Source: a virus
Direction: 5' to 3' (one strand)
DNA length: 64,000 bases
IMG/VR virus record: IMGVR_UViG_3300027747_004722
Location: 1 to 64,000 of that record
Made by a program: the position numbers and the translations under genes. The notes below the pieces were generated by a model, which was not told the DNA's origin, searched no databases, and saw only the letters and a list, made by a program, of their open reading frames with translations. Positions 24,054-32,757 of the stretch are shown here, in pieces (the first letter of the stretch is position 1; each line of letters starts with the position of its first letter).

Positions 24054-25943
24054 ATGGGAGAGGTTCTGGTTTCGTGGCGTGGCGGCCGGCTTTCAATGAC
24101 CAACAGGAACTGCTGGTGCGACCGCGGCAACAGCATGGAGAGGCTCATCTCCCAGGCGTTCTCCTCCATGACCGAAGACGAGAAGTCCTTGATCGCCCCC
24201 TTCGACCTGGTCTTCAGGGTCGACGACCACGGCAACGGAGACTACACAATATGCTCCGACAGGTACACGGACAAAACCCTGCCGTGCTACATCTTCGACC
24301 ACTGGCGCGAGGCGAAGATAGACGACTACGCGGAGATGTGCGAACGCATCAAGGAAAGAGCCCTTCTTCCCTACAAACACGACAAGCTCTTCTGGGCCGG
24401 CCAGATGAGCCATCCGACGAGAAGGAAGTTTGTCGAACAGTTCTCGTCGCACCCCAAAATGCACATCGTCAGCCACAGAGACCACTGGGGGCACGCAGGG
24501 CAAGTTCCGTCGGGCTACATCTCTCTCCCAGACCACTGCGACTACAAGTACATGCTAGACCTGCAGGGCAACGGATACAGCGGTCGAACCAAGCTGCTGC
24601 TACACACGAAAAGAACCCTGTTCTACCAGACCAGAAAGTTCCATGAATACTGGTTCTGGAGGATGGAGCCGTTCGTTCACTACATACCTGTCGCGGAAGA
24701 CCTGTCGGATATGGGTGAAAAGTTCGAATGGGCAGAGTGCCACCCGGAAGACTGCACAAGAATAGCCGAAGATGGATACAAGTTCGCCTTGGAAAATTTG
24801 AAGAGGTCTGACGCCGTGGACAGGCTGAAGAGGATATTCGTCAATGTCGGAGGAGGCAAGAAAGTGTATCCGTCGATAACTCTTTGCGTATTGGCCTGCG
24901 CCAAGAACGACAAGTACAAGAAGAGGCTCCGCGATTTCGTAGACAGCTACGGCTTCAAGAAGTCCAACCCGGAAGTTTCCGCCAAGGTGGTGTTCCTCGT
25001 GGAAGACGAGGAAAGGCCGGAGTTCCTGGACGACTCCTACGGCTGGCATAATTCCCCTGGTCTGCCTTTGAGCATGAGATTCATGCAGTACCTCTCCGAA
25101 GAGGGATGCGATTCGGATTGGATAATGCAGGTGGACGACGACTCCAGCACCGACATAGACAAAACGATCGAACTCTTAGAGCAGTACTATGACCCGAGAG
25201 ATTCGCTGATTCTCATGGGAGGCAGAAACACCGACCTTGAGATGGGACTGCAAAATATAATCAGAATAATGAACGTCCCCAACTTCCTGTTCGCCAGCGC
25301 AGATATAAGCAAGTTTGATACCACGCCTTACTTTATACACGCTTGGGAGCCGTCGATAATATCAAGGCCTGCCGTGGAAAGAATGCAGAATTGGGAGGGT
25401 TTCCGCGAGTTCATGGAATTGTGCAAAAGCAGACGTCCGACATTCAGCGACCAAGCCCCCTATGTCGCCGCCCGACTCGCTAAAGTTCCGATAGTGGAGT
25501 GCCTTTTCATTTCGCCTTTCTGCAAGAATCAAGACTACTCCGCAATCAACCCCCACGGAAGATTCTCCCACATCCACTATGTCACAGAAAAATGGGGAGA
25601 GTACGAGCAGTTCAAAAGGAATATGCTTGAAGTCAAGAGCAATCAGCCGATCAGCAAAGACCCCAACGCGGGAGAACTATGGGATTTTTATGCCGATGAG
25701 AATGGACGACGCAGAAACATAGGAATATTAAGGCTAGACACAGACGGCAAAATAGGCATCTACAACAATTTCAATGAAAGATTCTGGAAACACGAGGGGG
25801 ATTCTATAGTCATAATGGACGAGAACAAATCCATCACATGCGTCATGTCCAAAATTTCGGAAGACAAGTATTCAGGACTATTTGTAAGAAACGCAAATGT
25901 CACGCACAATATTGAAAAAATAAAAGTTTTAAATCACTCGTAA
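24054..25943 (+). CDS. Two-domain glycosyltransferase (GT90/CAP10 plus GT-A-like)
   Basis: 629 residues. Residues about 50-260 match the GT90 (CAP10/POGLUT) family, for example DYKYMLDLQGNGYSGRTK, the QTRKFHEYWF step and the HYIPVAEDLSDMGEK loop. Residues about 280-500 look like a second transferase with a metal-binding VDDDSSTD. GT90 enzymes add xylose or glucose to proteins or capsule. No ribosome site; an A+T box (TATTATTATT) abuts the ATG. First gene of the glycan cassette; its end overlaps the convergent gene by ten bases. Confidence 0.75.
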   Translation: MGEVLVSWRGGRLSMTNRNCWCDRGNSMERLISQAFSSMTEDEKSLIAPFDLVFRVDDHGNGDYTICSDRYTDKTLPCYIFDHWREAKIDDYAEMCERIKERALLPYKHDKLFWAGQMSHPTRRKFVEQFSSHPKMHIVSHRDHWGHAGQVPSGYISLPDHCDYKYMLDLQGNGYSGRTKLLLHTKRTLFYQTRKFHEYWFWRMEPFVHYIPVAEDLSDMGEKFEWAECHPEDCTRIAEDGYKFALENLKRSDAVDRLKRIFVNVGGGKKVYPSITLCVLACAKNDKYKKRLRDFVDSYGFKKSNPEVSAKVVFLVEDEERPEFLDDSYGWHNSPGLPLSMRFMQYLSEEGCDSDWIMQVDDDSSTDIDKTIELLEQYYDPRDSLILMGGRNTDLEMGLQNIIRIMNVPNFLFASADISKFDTTPYFIHAWEPSIISRPAVERMQNWEGFREFMELCKSRRPTFSDQAPYVAARLAKVPIVECLFISPFCKNQDYSAINPHGRFSHIHYVTEKWGEYEQFKRNMLEVKSNQPISKDPNAGELWDFYADENGRRRNIGILRLDTDGKIGIYNNFNERFWKHEGDSIVIMDENKSITCVMSKISEDKYSGLFVRNANVTHNIEKIKVLNHS

Positions 25944-26899
25944 TAAGATCTTATCAAAGACCTTGTTGAATCTTCATATATTCTTGGCACCCTTTTCAGT
26001 GAATATATGAAATAAGAATCGCACCAATTTTCATGGTTAGGACAGTACAAAGAAGGTGGAATGTGCGGAGAGCAAAGGCAGACCGGATTTGTACGATCGT
26101 CAAAGTGTATTTTTTCGTTGTTTTTTATTTTCTCTATTAATTCCTTGTTGTAGGCAATGTGTTGAGAGTAGTTCTGTAAAGTTATCGGTGCCGTTTGCTT
26201 CTCCCCCCTCTTTTTTAATATGCTTTTTGCAACCATCATAGGAATAAACTCTTCGGTTTCGTATCCTACAACTTGTTCTTCGCCCCATATTCTCTCGTAG
26301 TTGTCGGCAATTTCTTCAAACACCTCATGTTCGTAAAACTGACCTTCTGTTTGTCCGCCTATCAGTTCGCTCCACCCCAGTTCCCTCATGAGAGTTGAAA
26401 CTCTTTTGTCTGGACACTTTTCTGGACAGTCGCTCTCCCACACTATGTATTCCGGATTTTTTACGAAGTCAAAGTCATGAGGCCCTTGATCGCCCCATCT
26501 GTGGCCAGGCAACTGAAATCTGTTGAACAAGTGCCATGTCGGTCTTTGATGCCTAAACACTGCCTGAAATCCATTTTTGTGCTTTTTAACATGATCCGCA
26601 ACGCCCGGCTTCACAAGCATCTCGTTAGAAGACATTACTATGAAGTTGCTGAACTGAACCTTATTTTGTATGAACCTGAAGTTTGATACATGGTGGACAA
26701 GAAGACCCATCCCAGTCAAGTTTCTTTTTGGGTTTACAAAAACATTTTCGTATTGATTCAATCTTTCATGATCAAAAGAATCAAAAATTCTAGAGGCATG
26801 CAGTACAATGCAGCAATTAGGTTCGTAGTGGTTTATGTTCCTCACTAAATCTACCACGCAGTCCATATTTTCATGAACCGGAATTGATATGGCTATCAT
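25934..26899 (-). CDS. Putative glycosyltransferase, unknown family
   Basis: 321 residues from ATG 26899, which overlaps the previous stop as ATGA. The start (MIAISIPVHENMDCVVDLV) resembles core-2/I-branching or GT2 enzymes, which begin with a strand and a pair of helices; a GHRWGDQGPHDFDF loop follows near 155. No classic DxD is clear. Its place at the end of a four-gene leftward glycan operon supports a sugar-transfer role. Noticeably A+T-rich. Confidence 0.5.
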   Translation of the reverse strand: MIAISIPVHENMDCVVDLVRNINHYEPNCCIVLHASRIFDSFDHERLNQYENVFVNPKRNLTGMGLLVHHVSNFRFIQNKVQFSNFIVMSSNEMLVKPGVADHVKKHKNGFQAVFRHQRPTWHLFNRFQLPGHRWGDQGPHDFDFVKNPEYIVWESDCPEKCPDKRVSTLMRELGWSELIGGQTEGQFYEHEVFEEIADNYERIWGEEQVVGYETEEFIPMMVAKSILKKRGEKQTAPITLQNYSQHIAYNKELIEKIKNNEKIHFDDRTNPVCLCSPHIPPSLYCPNHENWCDSYFIYSLKRVPRIYEDSTRSLIRSYYE

Positions 26900-27540
26900 T
26901 TTTTCATCATTCCGATAGATGTGGCGGGCTGGCGTCTTCCCGTCTTTTCTTGCCAAATGCCTACGAGTGATTCGCACGGATAAATCGCAGAAAAATCAGA
27001 CCTCTCTCCAAAATACTCTTCTATGAGCCTTTCAATGTGAGGACAACATGTGTCTTTGTAGTCATCTACGACGATCACGCCGCCCTTGGACAAACGGGGC
27101 CAGAACAAATCTAGGCCGTCTTTCATGGACTGATAGTAGTCCATATCCAAATGGACAAATGCAAACATCTGATCTTCAGAAACAAAATGGGCAGACTCTG
27201 GAATCCAACCTTTTGTAAAAATGCAATTTTTTCTGTTTACATTTTTTTTGACTACTTCTAGTTCTGTTTTTAGATCGCCTTTTTTGAAATAACAATCTTT
27301 CGTATCATCTTTGATGAAACCGTCAAAACTGTCAAAAAGATAAACTTTTTTGTCGCGAAAAATTGTGGCAAGCAACCTCGCACACCCCCCAGTGTAGACG
27401 CCGGCCTCCGCAACATCCCCTTTGATATTGCCTTCAAGTACCATCTGTCCGAGCTGCTCTATAAACAAAAGCTTGGGGCCCAACAAGGAAATTGAGTCCA
27501 AGGACTCCACCCCGCCGGCTTCGTCAATGAATCTACCCAT
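26896..27540 (-). CDS. TylF/MycE-type O-methyltransferase
   Basis: 214 residues. Class I methyltransferase of the macrocin-O-methyltransferase family: a GDVAEAGVYTGGCARL SAM loop near 45-60, YLFDSFDGF near 71, LDMDYYQSM near 135 and VVDDYKDTCCPH near 160. Such enzymes methylate sugar hydroxyls. ATG at 27540, inside the end of the transaldolase gene, with AAGGA seven bases upstream. In this operon it probably methylates a surface sugar or its precursor. Confidence 0.8.
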   Translation of the reverse strand: MGRFIDEAGGVESLDSISLLGPKLLFIEQLGQMVLEGNIKGDVAEAGVYTGGCARLLATIFRDKKVYLFDSFDGFIKDDTKDCYFKKGDLKTELEVVKKNVNRKNCIFTKGWIPESAHFVSEDQMFAFVHLDMDYYQSMKDGLDLFWPRLSKGGVIVVDDYKDTCCPHIERLIEEYFGERSDFSAIYPCESLVGIWQEKTGRRQPATSIGMMKK

Positions 27541-28216
27541 TTTTGTCCTTGATTGATTCAATAGCATCTTCCATGAACTTATTTACTTTTTTTATAGATG
27601 CTGTCTTGATATCTAATTTCATTCTGTCAATTTTTTTCATTATGGAGTCCGGCACGGTTATAATGTGACATCCTGATTCTCTTGCCTGGACGATGTGTAG
27701 ATTCGTCTGGCACCCCGCCCACAGCACTTCCACATTTTTGTGCGGCTTGTATTGAGCCACCGCGTGTCTGACCAACGGCACGGGATCAACCCCGCAATCA
27801 GTGACCCCGCCCGCAAATACGGAAACTATCACGCTGTTTGTCCGTGGCAAAATTTTCAGAACCGAATCTATCTGCTCCTCCGTATGAACCGCAGTCACAT
27901 TTACATTGATTCCGTTATCCAGTACCGCACATATGGCGTTCAAATTATATTCCCCATTGCATTTTATTATGGGAATTTTAACGAAAATGTTTTGGCCCAT
28001 TGAATTGATTCTTGAAGATTGTCGTACTATTTCCTCATCCAAGTCGGACCAAATCTGAAATGAGCAGGGTCTTCCCCTTGCGACATCAAGGTAGTCTGAT
28101 ATGTATTTTTCGTAGTCTTGGCATCCACTTTGACTGAAGAACGAGGTGTTGGTTGTAAAACCCTTTGATGAATGCTCGTACTCTCTAGGATTATTTCCAT
28201 CGTAGTATATTTTCAA
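27533..28216 (-). CDS. Transaldolase / fructose-6-P aldolase-like enzyme
   Basis: 227 residues, the length of short TalC/FSA enzymes. Schiff-base Lys in IFVKIPII near residue 80; VNVTAVHTEEQ, SVFAGGVTD and EVLWAGCQTN match the barrel strands of the family. It would move or release a dihydroxyacetone unit. In cyanophages TalC supports the pentose pathway, but here it sits between a nucleotidyltransferase fusion and a methyltransferase, so it more likely makes a rare sugar or polyol. TTG start at 28216 overlapping TGA. Confidence 0.75.
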   Translation of the reverse strand: MKIYYDGNNPREYEHSSKGFTTNTSFFSQSGCQDYEKYISDYLDVARGRPCSFQIWSDLDEEIVRQSSRINSMGQNIFVKIPIIKCNGEYNLNAICAVLDNGINVNVTAVHTEEQIDSVLKILPRTNSVIVSVFAGGVTDCGVDPVPLVRHAVAQYKPHKNVEVLWAGCQTNLHIVQARESGCHIITVPDSIMKKIDRMKLDIKTASIKKVNKFMEDAIESIKDKNG

Positions 28217-30261
28217 GACGCCCCTCCAAGTAATTTATTGAGCCAAATAACACTCATTATCAATGCAAAATAGCCGTGTTCTTTACTTACCTTCATTCTA
28301 AATGGAACAAACCGTATGAAGTAGCAACACATGTAGAATATCGCGTTTTCTTTTGTCGATCCCTTGTCCAGAACAGCCCCCCAGCAATCAGATATTGAAT
28401 CAAAAACCCCGTCCGAAGGCTTTTCAAAAAAATCACTTATGCACTCAAATCTGCCGCCCCCCAGTGATTTGGCAGGAGCCACAATGTCTTTCCATCTCTT
28501 GTATCCCCCCAATGTTGACTGCGCTATTTTTCCAATGTCTTGTTCGGGAGCGTCAAAGAAATCAGACCCGTCCATGTCTATCAATCGCCAGTCCATACCG
28601 TTGAAAAGGATGTTCTCAAGGCTCATGTCTCCGTGTATGGGCGAAATGTGTTTTGGAAAAAAAACCGAACTGTCTAGGTTTTTAAGGATTTTTTTAATAC
28701 CCATGTATTTCTTTCCATTTATTTCCACATGTCCGTCCGATACTAGGCTGCAGAAACCTTCGTCTATTTTTTCATACAAATTTAATTTTAAATTTAATTT
28801 TGATTCTATAAAATTTTTAAACCATTCTTTTCCATTTAATTTTTTTCGCAAAGAATAGACATCCTTCTGCATTTTGTCTGCGATATCGCAGAGAATTTTT
28901 ATCTGGCTGTCATTTTCAAAGGAAGATAAAGTAGAGTATCCTTCCATGTATTCAATGTCATAGAAATAATCAAATTTGCAATCATTTTCGGCCAAAGGTT
29001 TTGGCACTATCATTTCGCTTAAAAACTTAAACCTTTTTATGTCTTCAAACTGCCTTTTCAGTCTTCTGTAGTGCATTTCGTTTTGGGGAGATTTTAATAT
29101 GTGCTTTCTTATTGCTTTATTTCCTGATTTCTCAATCAGATATGTGTCAGCAAAACTATTGCCTTCCATTTTTCCAAGTATCTTCGTAGAAAATTCACAC
29201 GAATACGAATTGATGTCAAACTCTCCAAGACCGCAGTCGCGCTGCAACTCAAAAGATATGGCTTGGGGCTGAAAAGGCTTGGACGGCTTTCTATCGTTAA
29301 TCAGTATGCGATGTCCCGGCCGGCAGTCCATTATGAGGTCGTCATAAACTATGCCCCTTGATCCCAGCAGCTCAACCAAATCACTCTTTCTTTTTCCATT
29401 TCTTGCCGTCGTGAGAATTATTTTGTGTCCGCTCTCACGAATTTCCTTTAGTATCTCACACCCCGGCAGCATTATATTTGATCCCTCTTCGTAATCAGAA
29501 TGGGGATTGTGCTTGATAATTACGCCGTCTATATCACAAAACACCGTGCATTTTGACCTGAGCTCATTCAAAGTCTTTTCATACATCTCCACATCGCCAT
29601 AGAACAGACATCCAGTTGCGGGTACGCACGACAAATGCCTTCCGAGAAGCACCATGTGATTTATGTATTCGGAAACAAAATTGAAGACCGGAGCGGATTT
29701 CAACTCCTCTATTTTCCTAAACCCAAAACAGCCCACTATTCCCTTGAAATCAACAGAATCCACAAATTCCTTCTCCACGGCTCTGACGACCTTGCCATTT
29801 TCCAATATGATTTTAGACCAATTTTTATACTCTTCTGGTTTTATTTCGTAAGTCGGAATCACCAGGTCAAAATCGCCACTGCCTGTTTTTTGCATGATGG
29901 GCAATGCATCAAGACGATGGTCGCAATCGCAAACTATAGACATTCCCGTTAAATTGCGGATTTTAAGTGCCTCTAGGATTGTTTCAAATGGTCCATTGGT
30001 GTCTTTTTCTATTGCGATTACTTCAAAATTTATCTGGTCGCCAATTATGCTCTTCATGCGACGAGCAACTTCGTATTTTTCGTCTTGTTCCCGCGTGCAT
30101 ATAAAGAACGCTCGATGCGCGGAAAGATCGCCGAAACTTTCCAAAGTCTTTTCTATGAATGTTATGTCTCCTATTTTCAGGAACGGCTTAAAGACACCTC
30201 CGAACCTTTCCCCTTTTCCTGCAACCGGAAATATCAGATTCATGCCCGTGGCGACACTCAC
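28213..30261 (-). CDS. Trifunctional nucleotidyltransferase-HAD-kinase fusion
   Basis: 682 residues, three domains. (1) Residues 7-250: sugar-phosphate nucleotidyltransferase, with FPVAGKGERFGG near the start. (2) About 275-400: HAD phosphatase, with FCDIDGVI, an ILTTARN second motif and an NDRKPSKPF third motif. (3) About 430-680: aminoglycoside-phosphotransferase-type kinase, with HGDMSLENIL and LIDMDG. Together with the transaldolase it could make an NDP-activated sugar or polyol. The GTG at 30261 overlaps the upstream TGA and has GGAG nine bases before it; ATG 30243 is the alternative. A+T-rich DNA, unlike the replication genes. Confidence 0.8.
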   Translation of the reverse strand: MSVATGMNLIFPVAGKGERFGGVFKPFLKIGDITFIEKTLESFGDLSAHRAFFICTREQDEKYEVARRMKSIIGDQINFEVIAIEKDTNGPFETILEALKIRNLTGMSIVCDCDHRLDALPIMQKTGSGDFDLVIPTYEIKPEEYKNWSKIILENGKVVRAVEKEFVDSVDFKGIVGCFGFRKIEELKSAPVFNFVSEYINHMVLLGRHLSCVPATGCLFYGDVEMYEKTLNELRSKCTVFCDIDGVIIKHNPHSDYEEGSNIMLPGCEILKEIRESGHKIILTTARNGKRKSDLVELLGSRGIVYDDLIMDCRPGHRILINDRKPSKPFQPQAISFELQRDCGLGEFDINSYSCEFSTKILGKMEGNSFADTYLIEKSGNKAIRKHILKSPQNEMHYRRLKRQFEDIKRFKFLSEMIVPKPLAENDCKFDYFYDIEYMEGYSTLSSFENDSQIKILCDIADKMQKDVYSLRKKLNGKEWFKNFIESKLNLKLNLYEKIDEGFCSLVSDGHVEINGKKYMGIKKILKNLDSSVFFPKHISPIHGDMSLENILFNGMDWRLIDMDGSDFFDAPEQDIGKIAQSTLGGYKRWKDIVAPAKSLGGGRFECISDFFEKPSDGVFDSISDCWGAVLDKGSTKENAIFYMCCYFIRFVPFRMKVSKEHGYFALIMSVIWLNKLLGGAS

Positions 30262-30464
30262 AAGACCCATCTCCAAATAAAATTCAATATCGTGCAGATT
30301 CCCGAAAGAAAACACACGCAATAGAAGATCGTCAAAAGACACCCGGTCACCACGAATTGGGCACGGACTCCCTCCGAAGCCTTTTTTCTCGCATAAAAGA
30401 TGTAACCGCCAGAAACAAGAAACACGACCAGCCACGCCCACCAGAAATTGCCCACGAACTGCAT
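30258..30464 (-). CDS. Small two-helix membrane protein
   Basis: 68 residues. Two hydrophobic segments: about 8-24 (WWAWLVVFLVSGGYIFY) and about 37-63. The loop between them is basic. A strong ribosome site (GGAGGTG, four bases from ATG) supports it. It heads the leftward glycan operon and shares its promoter region with a divergent tagged gene. It might anchor glycan enzymes to the membrane; unknown. Confidence 0.6.
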   Translation of the reverse strand: MQFVGNFWWAWLVVFLVSGGYIFYARKKASEGVRAQFVVTGCLLTIFYCVCFLSGICTILNFIWRWVL

Positions 30465-30475
30465 TTTTCACCTCC

Positions 30476-30490
30476 GTATACGGTATATAT
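30476..30490. promoter_or_regulatory. Bidirectional TATA region
   Basis: GTATACGGTATATAT lies between the divergent membrane-protein gene (ribosome-site leader) and the tagged metalloprotease-like gene, whose ATG at 30495 is only four bases from the TATATAT run. Confidence 0.5.
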
Positions 30491-30494
30491 GCCC

Positions 30495-31079
30495 ATGATG
30501 GGATTTAAAGACTGGCTAGAAAGCACCGTGGGAACCGAGGAAGTCGAGAGCAGGATAGACCAGCTCTACGACAAGGCGAAGTATGCAATCAAGCTTGTTC
30601 AGCTATACGGCCGCTCCACAAACCAGAAGATTCTAAACAACATCAGCACGATAGCCCCATTGAACAGCGGGGTTTACGGTTTGTACACTTCGGCCGAAAA
30701 TAGGAAGGTCATAGGCTCCTCGGTGACAAACAAAATAAAGTTCAAATTCGGTCAAGACGTCATCCAGCAGAACGCACTGAACAAGGTTCCGAACGTCGTC
30801 ATAAAACAGCACATCCCCGACATAGACGAGAGGCAGATCGTTCCTTCGGATGTCATCCATGTCAATGTCCAGAGGATCGTGAGGGAGCTCGGCGACACGA
30901 AGGAAGCCGTCGTGGAGATCGCCAGCACGATCGTCCACGAGGCCACACACGAGATCGAGTTCCAGACCTCGGGCAAGACCGACGAAAGCGGGCCGAAGAG
31001 GGCAGAGGCGGAATTCCACAGGTGGGTTTCCGCCAACTGGCCCCTCGTCCTCTCCAAGATACCCCAGCTCCGATTCTAG
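30495..31079 (+). CDS. Tagged HExxH metalloprotease-like protein
   Basis: 194 residues. Tag MMGFKDWLEST at the N-terminus. The body has one HExxH motif, IVHEATHEIEF, with His148, Glu149 and His152; acidic residues at 171-173 (RAEAEFHRW) could supply the third zinc ligand. The HExxH helix is flanked as in small zincins (EIASTIVHEATHE). No signal peptide. I infer a small intracellular metalloprotease delivered with the virion. A possible upstream ATG at 30489 lies inside the TATA box. It overlaps the convergent yqaE-like gene by four bases. Confidence 0.65.
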   Translation: MMGFKDWLESTVGTEEVESRIDQLYDKAKYAIKLVQLYGRSTNQKILNNISTIAPLNSGVYGLYTSAENRKVIGSSVTNKIKFKFGQDVIQQNALNKVPNVVIKQHIPDIDERQIVPSDVIHVNVQRIVRELGDTKEAVVEIASTIVHEATHEIEFQTSGKTDESGPKRAEAEFHRWVSANWPLVLSKIPQLRF

Positions 31080-31255
31080 TCTTTGAGAACCACGTAGAGC
31101 CCGTGGACGAGCCCCGCGATGTAGAAGCCGAATACCGTGAGCGCCAGGTTCAGAAGGAACTGAACTCCTATGCCCCTCTTGATTGCCACTCCGAGCGGGG
31201 GCAGGAACACCGTGGCGATGACCGTGATAAGATCCTTTGCGTCCATGTCTGACAT
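31076..31255 (-). CDS. YqaE/Pmp3-family membrane protein
   Basis: 59 residues. Two membrane helices with the family signature: VFLPPLGVAIKRGIG at residues 16-30, and ALTVFGFYIAGLVHGLYVV at 38-56. Pmp3/YqaE (UPF0057) proteins are stress-induced inner-membrane proteins thought to limit cation leakage and membrane hyperpolarisation. A perfect AAGGAGG lies seven bases before ATG 31255. A phage copy could protect the membrane potential of the infected cell, a role I infer. The gene is too short for usual gene-calling cut-offs. Confidence 0.8.
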   Translation of the reverse strand: MSDMDAKDLITVIATVFLPPLGVAIKRGIGVQFLLNLALTVFGFYIAGLVHGLYVVLKD

Positions 31256-31293
31256 TTGAGAACCTCCTTGCTTATTTTATCTACCCCAGCCAA

Positions 31294-31301
31294 CTACATA
31301 A
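31294..31301 (+). promoter_or_regulatory. Late-type promoter CTACATAA
   Basis: The box ends four bases before the ATG at 31306. There is no ribosome site between them. Confidence 0.45.
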
Positions 31302-31305
31302 AACG

Positions 31306-31650
31306 ATGATCACCTTTCACCAATTCCTAGTCAGCGAAGCCGGTCCTCCAACGGGAGGTCCGCCACCCGGCCCACCCGGGGGCCCTCCGGGTCCGCCACC
31401 AGGACCCCCGGGAGGCCCGCCCGCTCCCCTAGGAGGTCCTCCGGGAATGCCATCGGGTCCGCCCGGCGGCGGCCCGCCACCCGGCCCACCGGGCATGGGA
31501 GGGCCGCCTGGAATGGGAGTTCCTCCGGGCGACGCCGGGGCCCCGGCGCCAAACAAAGTTCAGAAGGTCAAGTCTACCGACGTGTGGACGGCCCTGGAGA
31601 AATCTCTGAAATCCGGCAAGGGTGGACAAGAAAAAGTCGAAGAGGTATAG
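31306..31650 (+). CDS. Tagged Pro/Gly-rich collagen-like protein
   Basis: 114 residues. Tag MITFHQFLVSEAG, then residues 14-82 are almost entirely Gly-Pro-Pro-type repeats (GPPGGPPGPP...), then a short charged tail (KSTDVWTALEKSLKSGKGG). The Pro-Gly tract could form a polyproline or collagen-like rod. Compared with other tagged proteins it has no enzymatic domain, so it may be a scaffold or spacer in the head. Promoter box abuts the start. Upstream of gp47/gp46 on the same strand. Confidence 0.65.
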   Translation: MITFHQFLVSEAGPPTGGPPPGPPGGPPGPPPGPPGGPPAPLGGPPGMPSGPPGGGPPPGPPGMGGPPGMGVPPGDAGAPAPNKVQKVKSTDVWTALEKSLKSGKGGQEKVEEV

Positions 31651-31665
31651 TGTTTTCTAGCAGAC

Positions 31666-32757
31666 ATGAAAATACTAATCTTCAGCGATCTCCACATCCA
31701 TCCCCACAAGAAGTCCTCCGCGCGGCTGGACGACTGCCTTAAGGCGCTCGACTGGGCCTTCAGAACCGCAGAGGAGAGGGAAATCTGCAACCTCGTCTTC
31801 CTCGGCGACCTGTTCCACGACAGGCAGAAGATCGACGTGCTGGCCTACCAGAGGACTTTCGAAATCATGGAGGGCCATCTCTCCAAGGGGCGCCTCAAAC
31901 TCCACCTGCTGCTGGGCAACCACGACCTCTGGCACTACGAGAGGCTTGACGTATCAAGCGTGAACCCCCTTCGGACCCTCCCGGGCGTCACGGTGGTGTC
32001 CGAGCCGTCGGTGCAGCGAATATCCGACGGCCGCGACTCTTTCCACATGGGCTTCCTGCCCTACACGCACTCCCCGACCGATGACATCAAGAAGGTCGAG
32101 GAAAAATGGGATTCGGAGGTCTCCAAGCACGAGCCGAGGATCCTCGGGGGCCACATAGCGGTGGACGGAGCCGTCTGGAACGCCCGTTACAAGACGATCT
32201 CGGAGGTGACGGTCGAGCACGAGGGGGACATGGTCAGGGTCGGCCCCGAGGTGTTCCGCAGATGGGACCGCGTGTTCCTGGGCCACTACCACGCCGCCCA
32301 GCAGATGGACGACAGGGTGGAGTACGTCGGATCGCCCCTCCAACTCAGCTTCGGCGAGGCCGACCAGGAAAAGCACCTGCTCGTGTACGACACCGCGGAG
32401 GACAAGTCGGAGTACATAAAGAACGACTTCAGCCCGACCCATTTGATCATAGGCGAGGACCAGGTCGACTCCTCCGGCCTTGCCGGGAACTTCGTGCGGC
32501 TCGAGGTCGACAACATCGCGGACAAGCGCATGTCCGAGCTGCGCCAGAAACTAGTCGAGTCGTGCGGCGTCGCGACGCTGGAGATCAAGCAGTCTTCCAA
32601 GGACGAGTCCCACGTCGTGGACGACGCCAAGTCCATTCTTCAGAACGAAGACCAGATGATAGAGAGGTACGTCGAGCAGGTCGCTCCCGAGGGTCTGGAG
32701 AGGGACGCTCTAGTCCGTATAGGAAAGGGGATCTGCGCCAGAGTCTGCGAGTCATGA
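31666..32757 (+). CDS. gp47: Recombination endonuclease subunit gp47 (SbcD/Mre11-like)
   Basis: 363 residues. Calcineurin-like phosphoesterase motifs in order: SDLHIH (7-12), GDLFHDR (46-52), GNHDLWH (83-89), then GGHI and GHYH for the last metal ligands. With gp46 it resects DNA ends for recombination-dependent replication. The gene ends in an ATGA overlap with gp46, giving a fixed ratio of the two subunits. Confidence 0.9.
   Translation: MKILIFSDLHIHPHKKSSARLDDCLKALDWAFRTAEEREICNLVFLGDLFHDRQKIDVLAYQRTFEIMEGHLSKGRLKLHLLLGNHDLWHYERLDVSSVNPLRTLPGVTVVSEPSVQRISDGRDSFHMGFLPYTHSPTDDIKKVEEKWDSEVSKHEPRILGGHIAVDGAVWNARYKTISEVTVEHEGDMVRVGPEVFRRWDRVFLGHYHAAQQMDDRVEYVGSPLQLSFGEADQEKHLLVYDTAEDKSEYIKNDFSPTHLIIGEDQVDSSGLAGNFVRLEVDNIADKRMSELRQKLVESCGVATLEIKQSSKDESHVVDDAKSILQNEDQMIERYVEQVAPEGLERDALVRIGKGICARVCES

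Noticed and set aside
32106-32753. Upstream extension of the gp46 frame
   Set aside because: Lies entirely over gp47 in another frame and is Arg/Gly-rich; the ATGA start at 32754 fits the family length.
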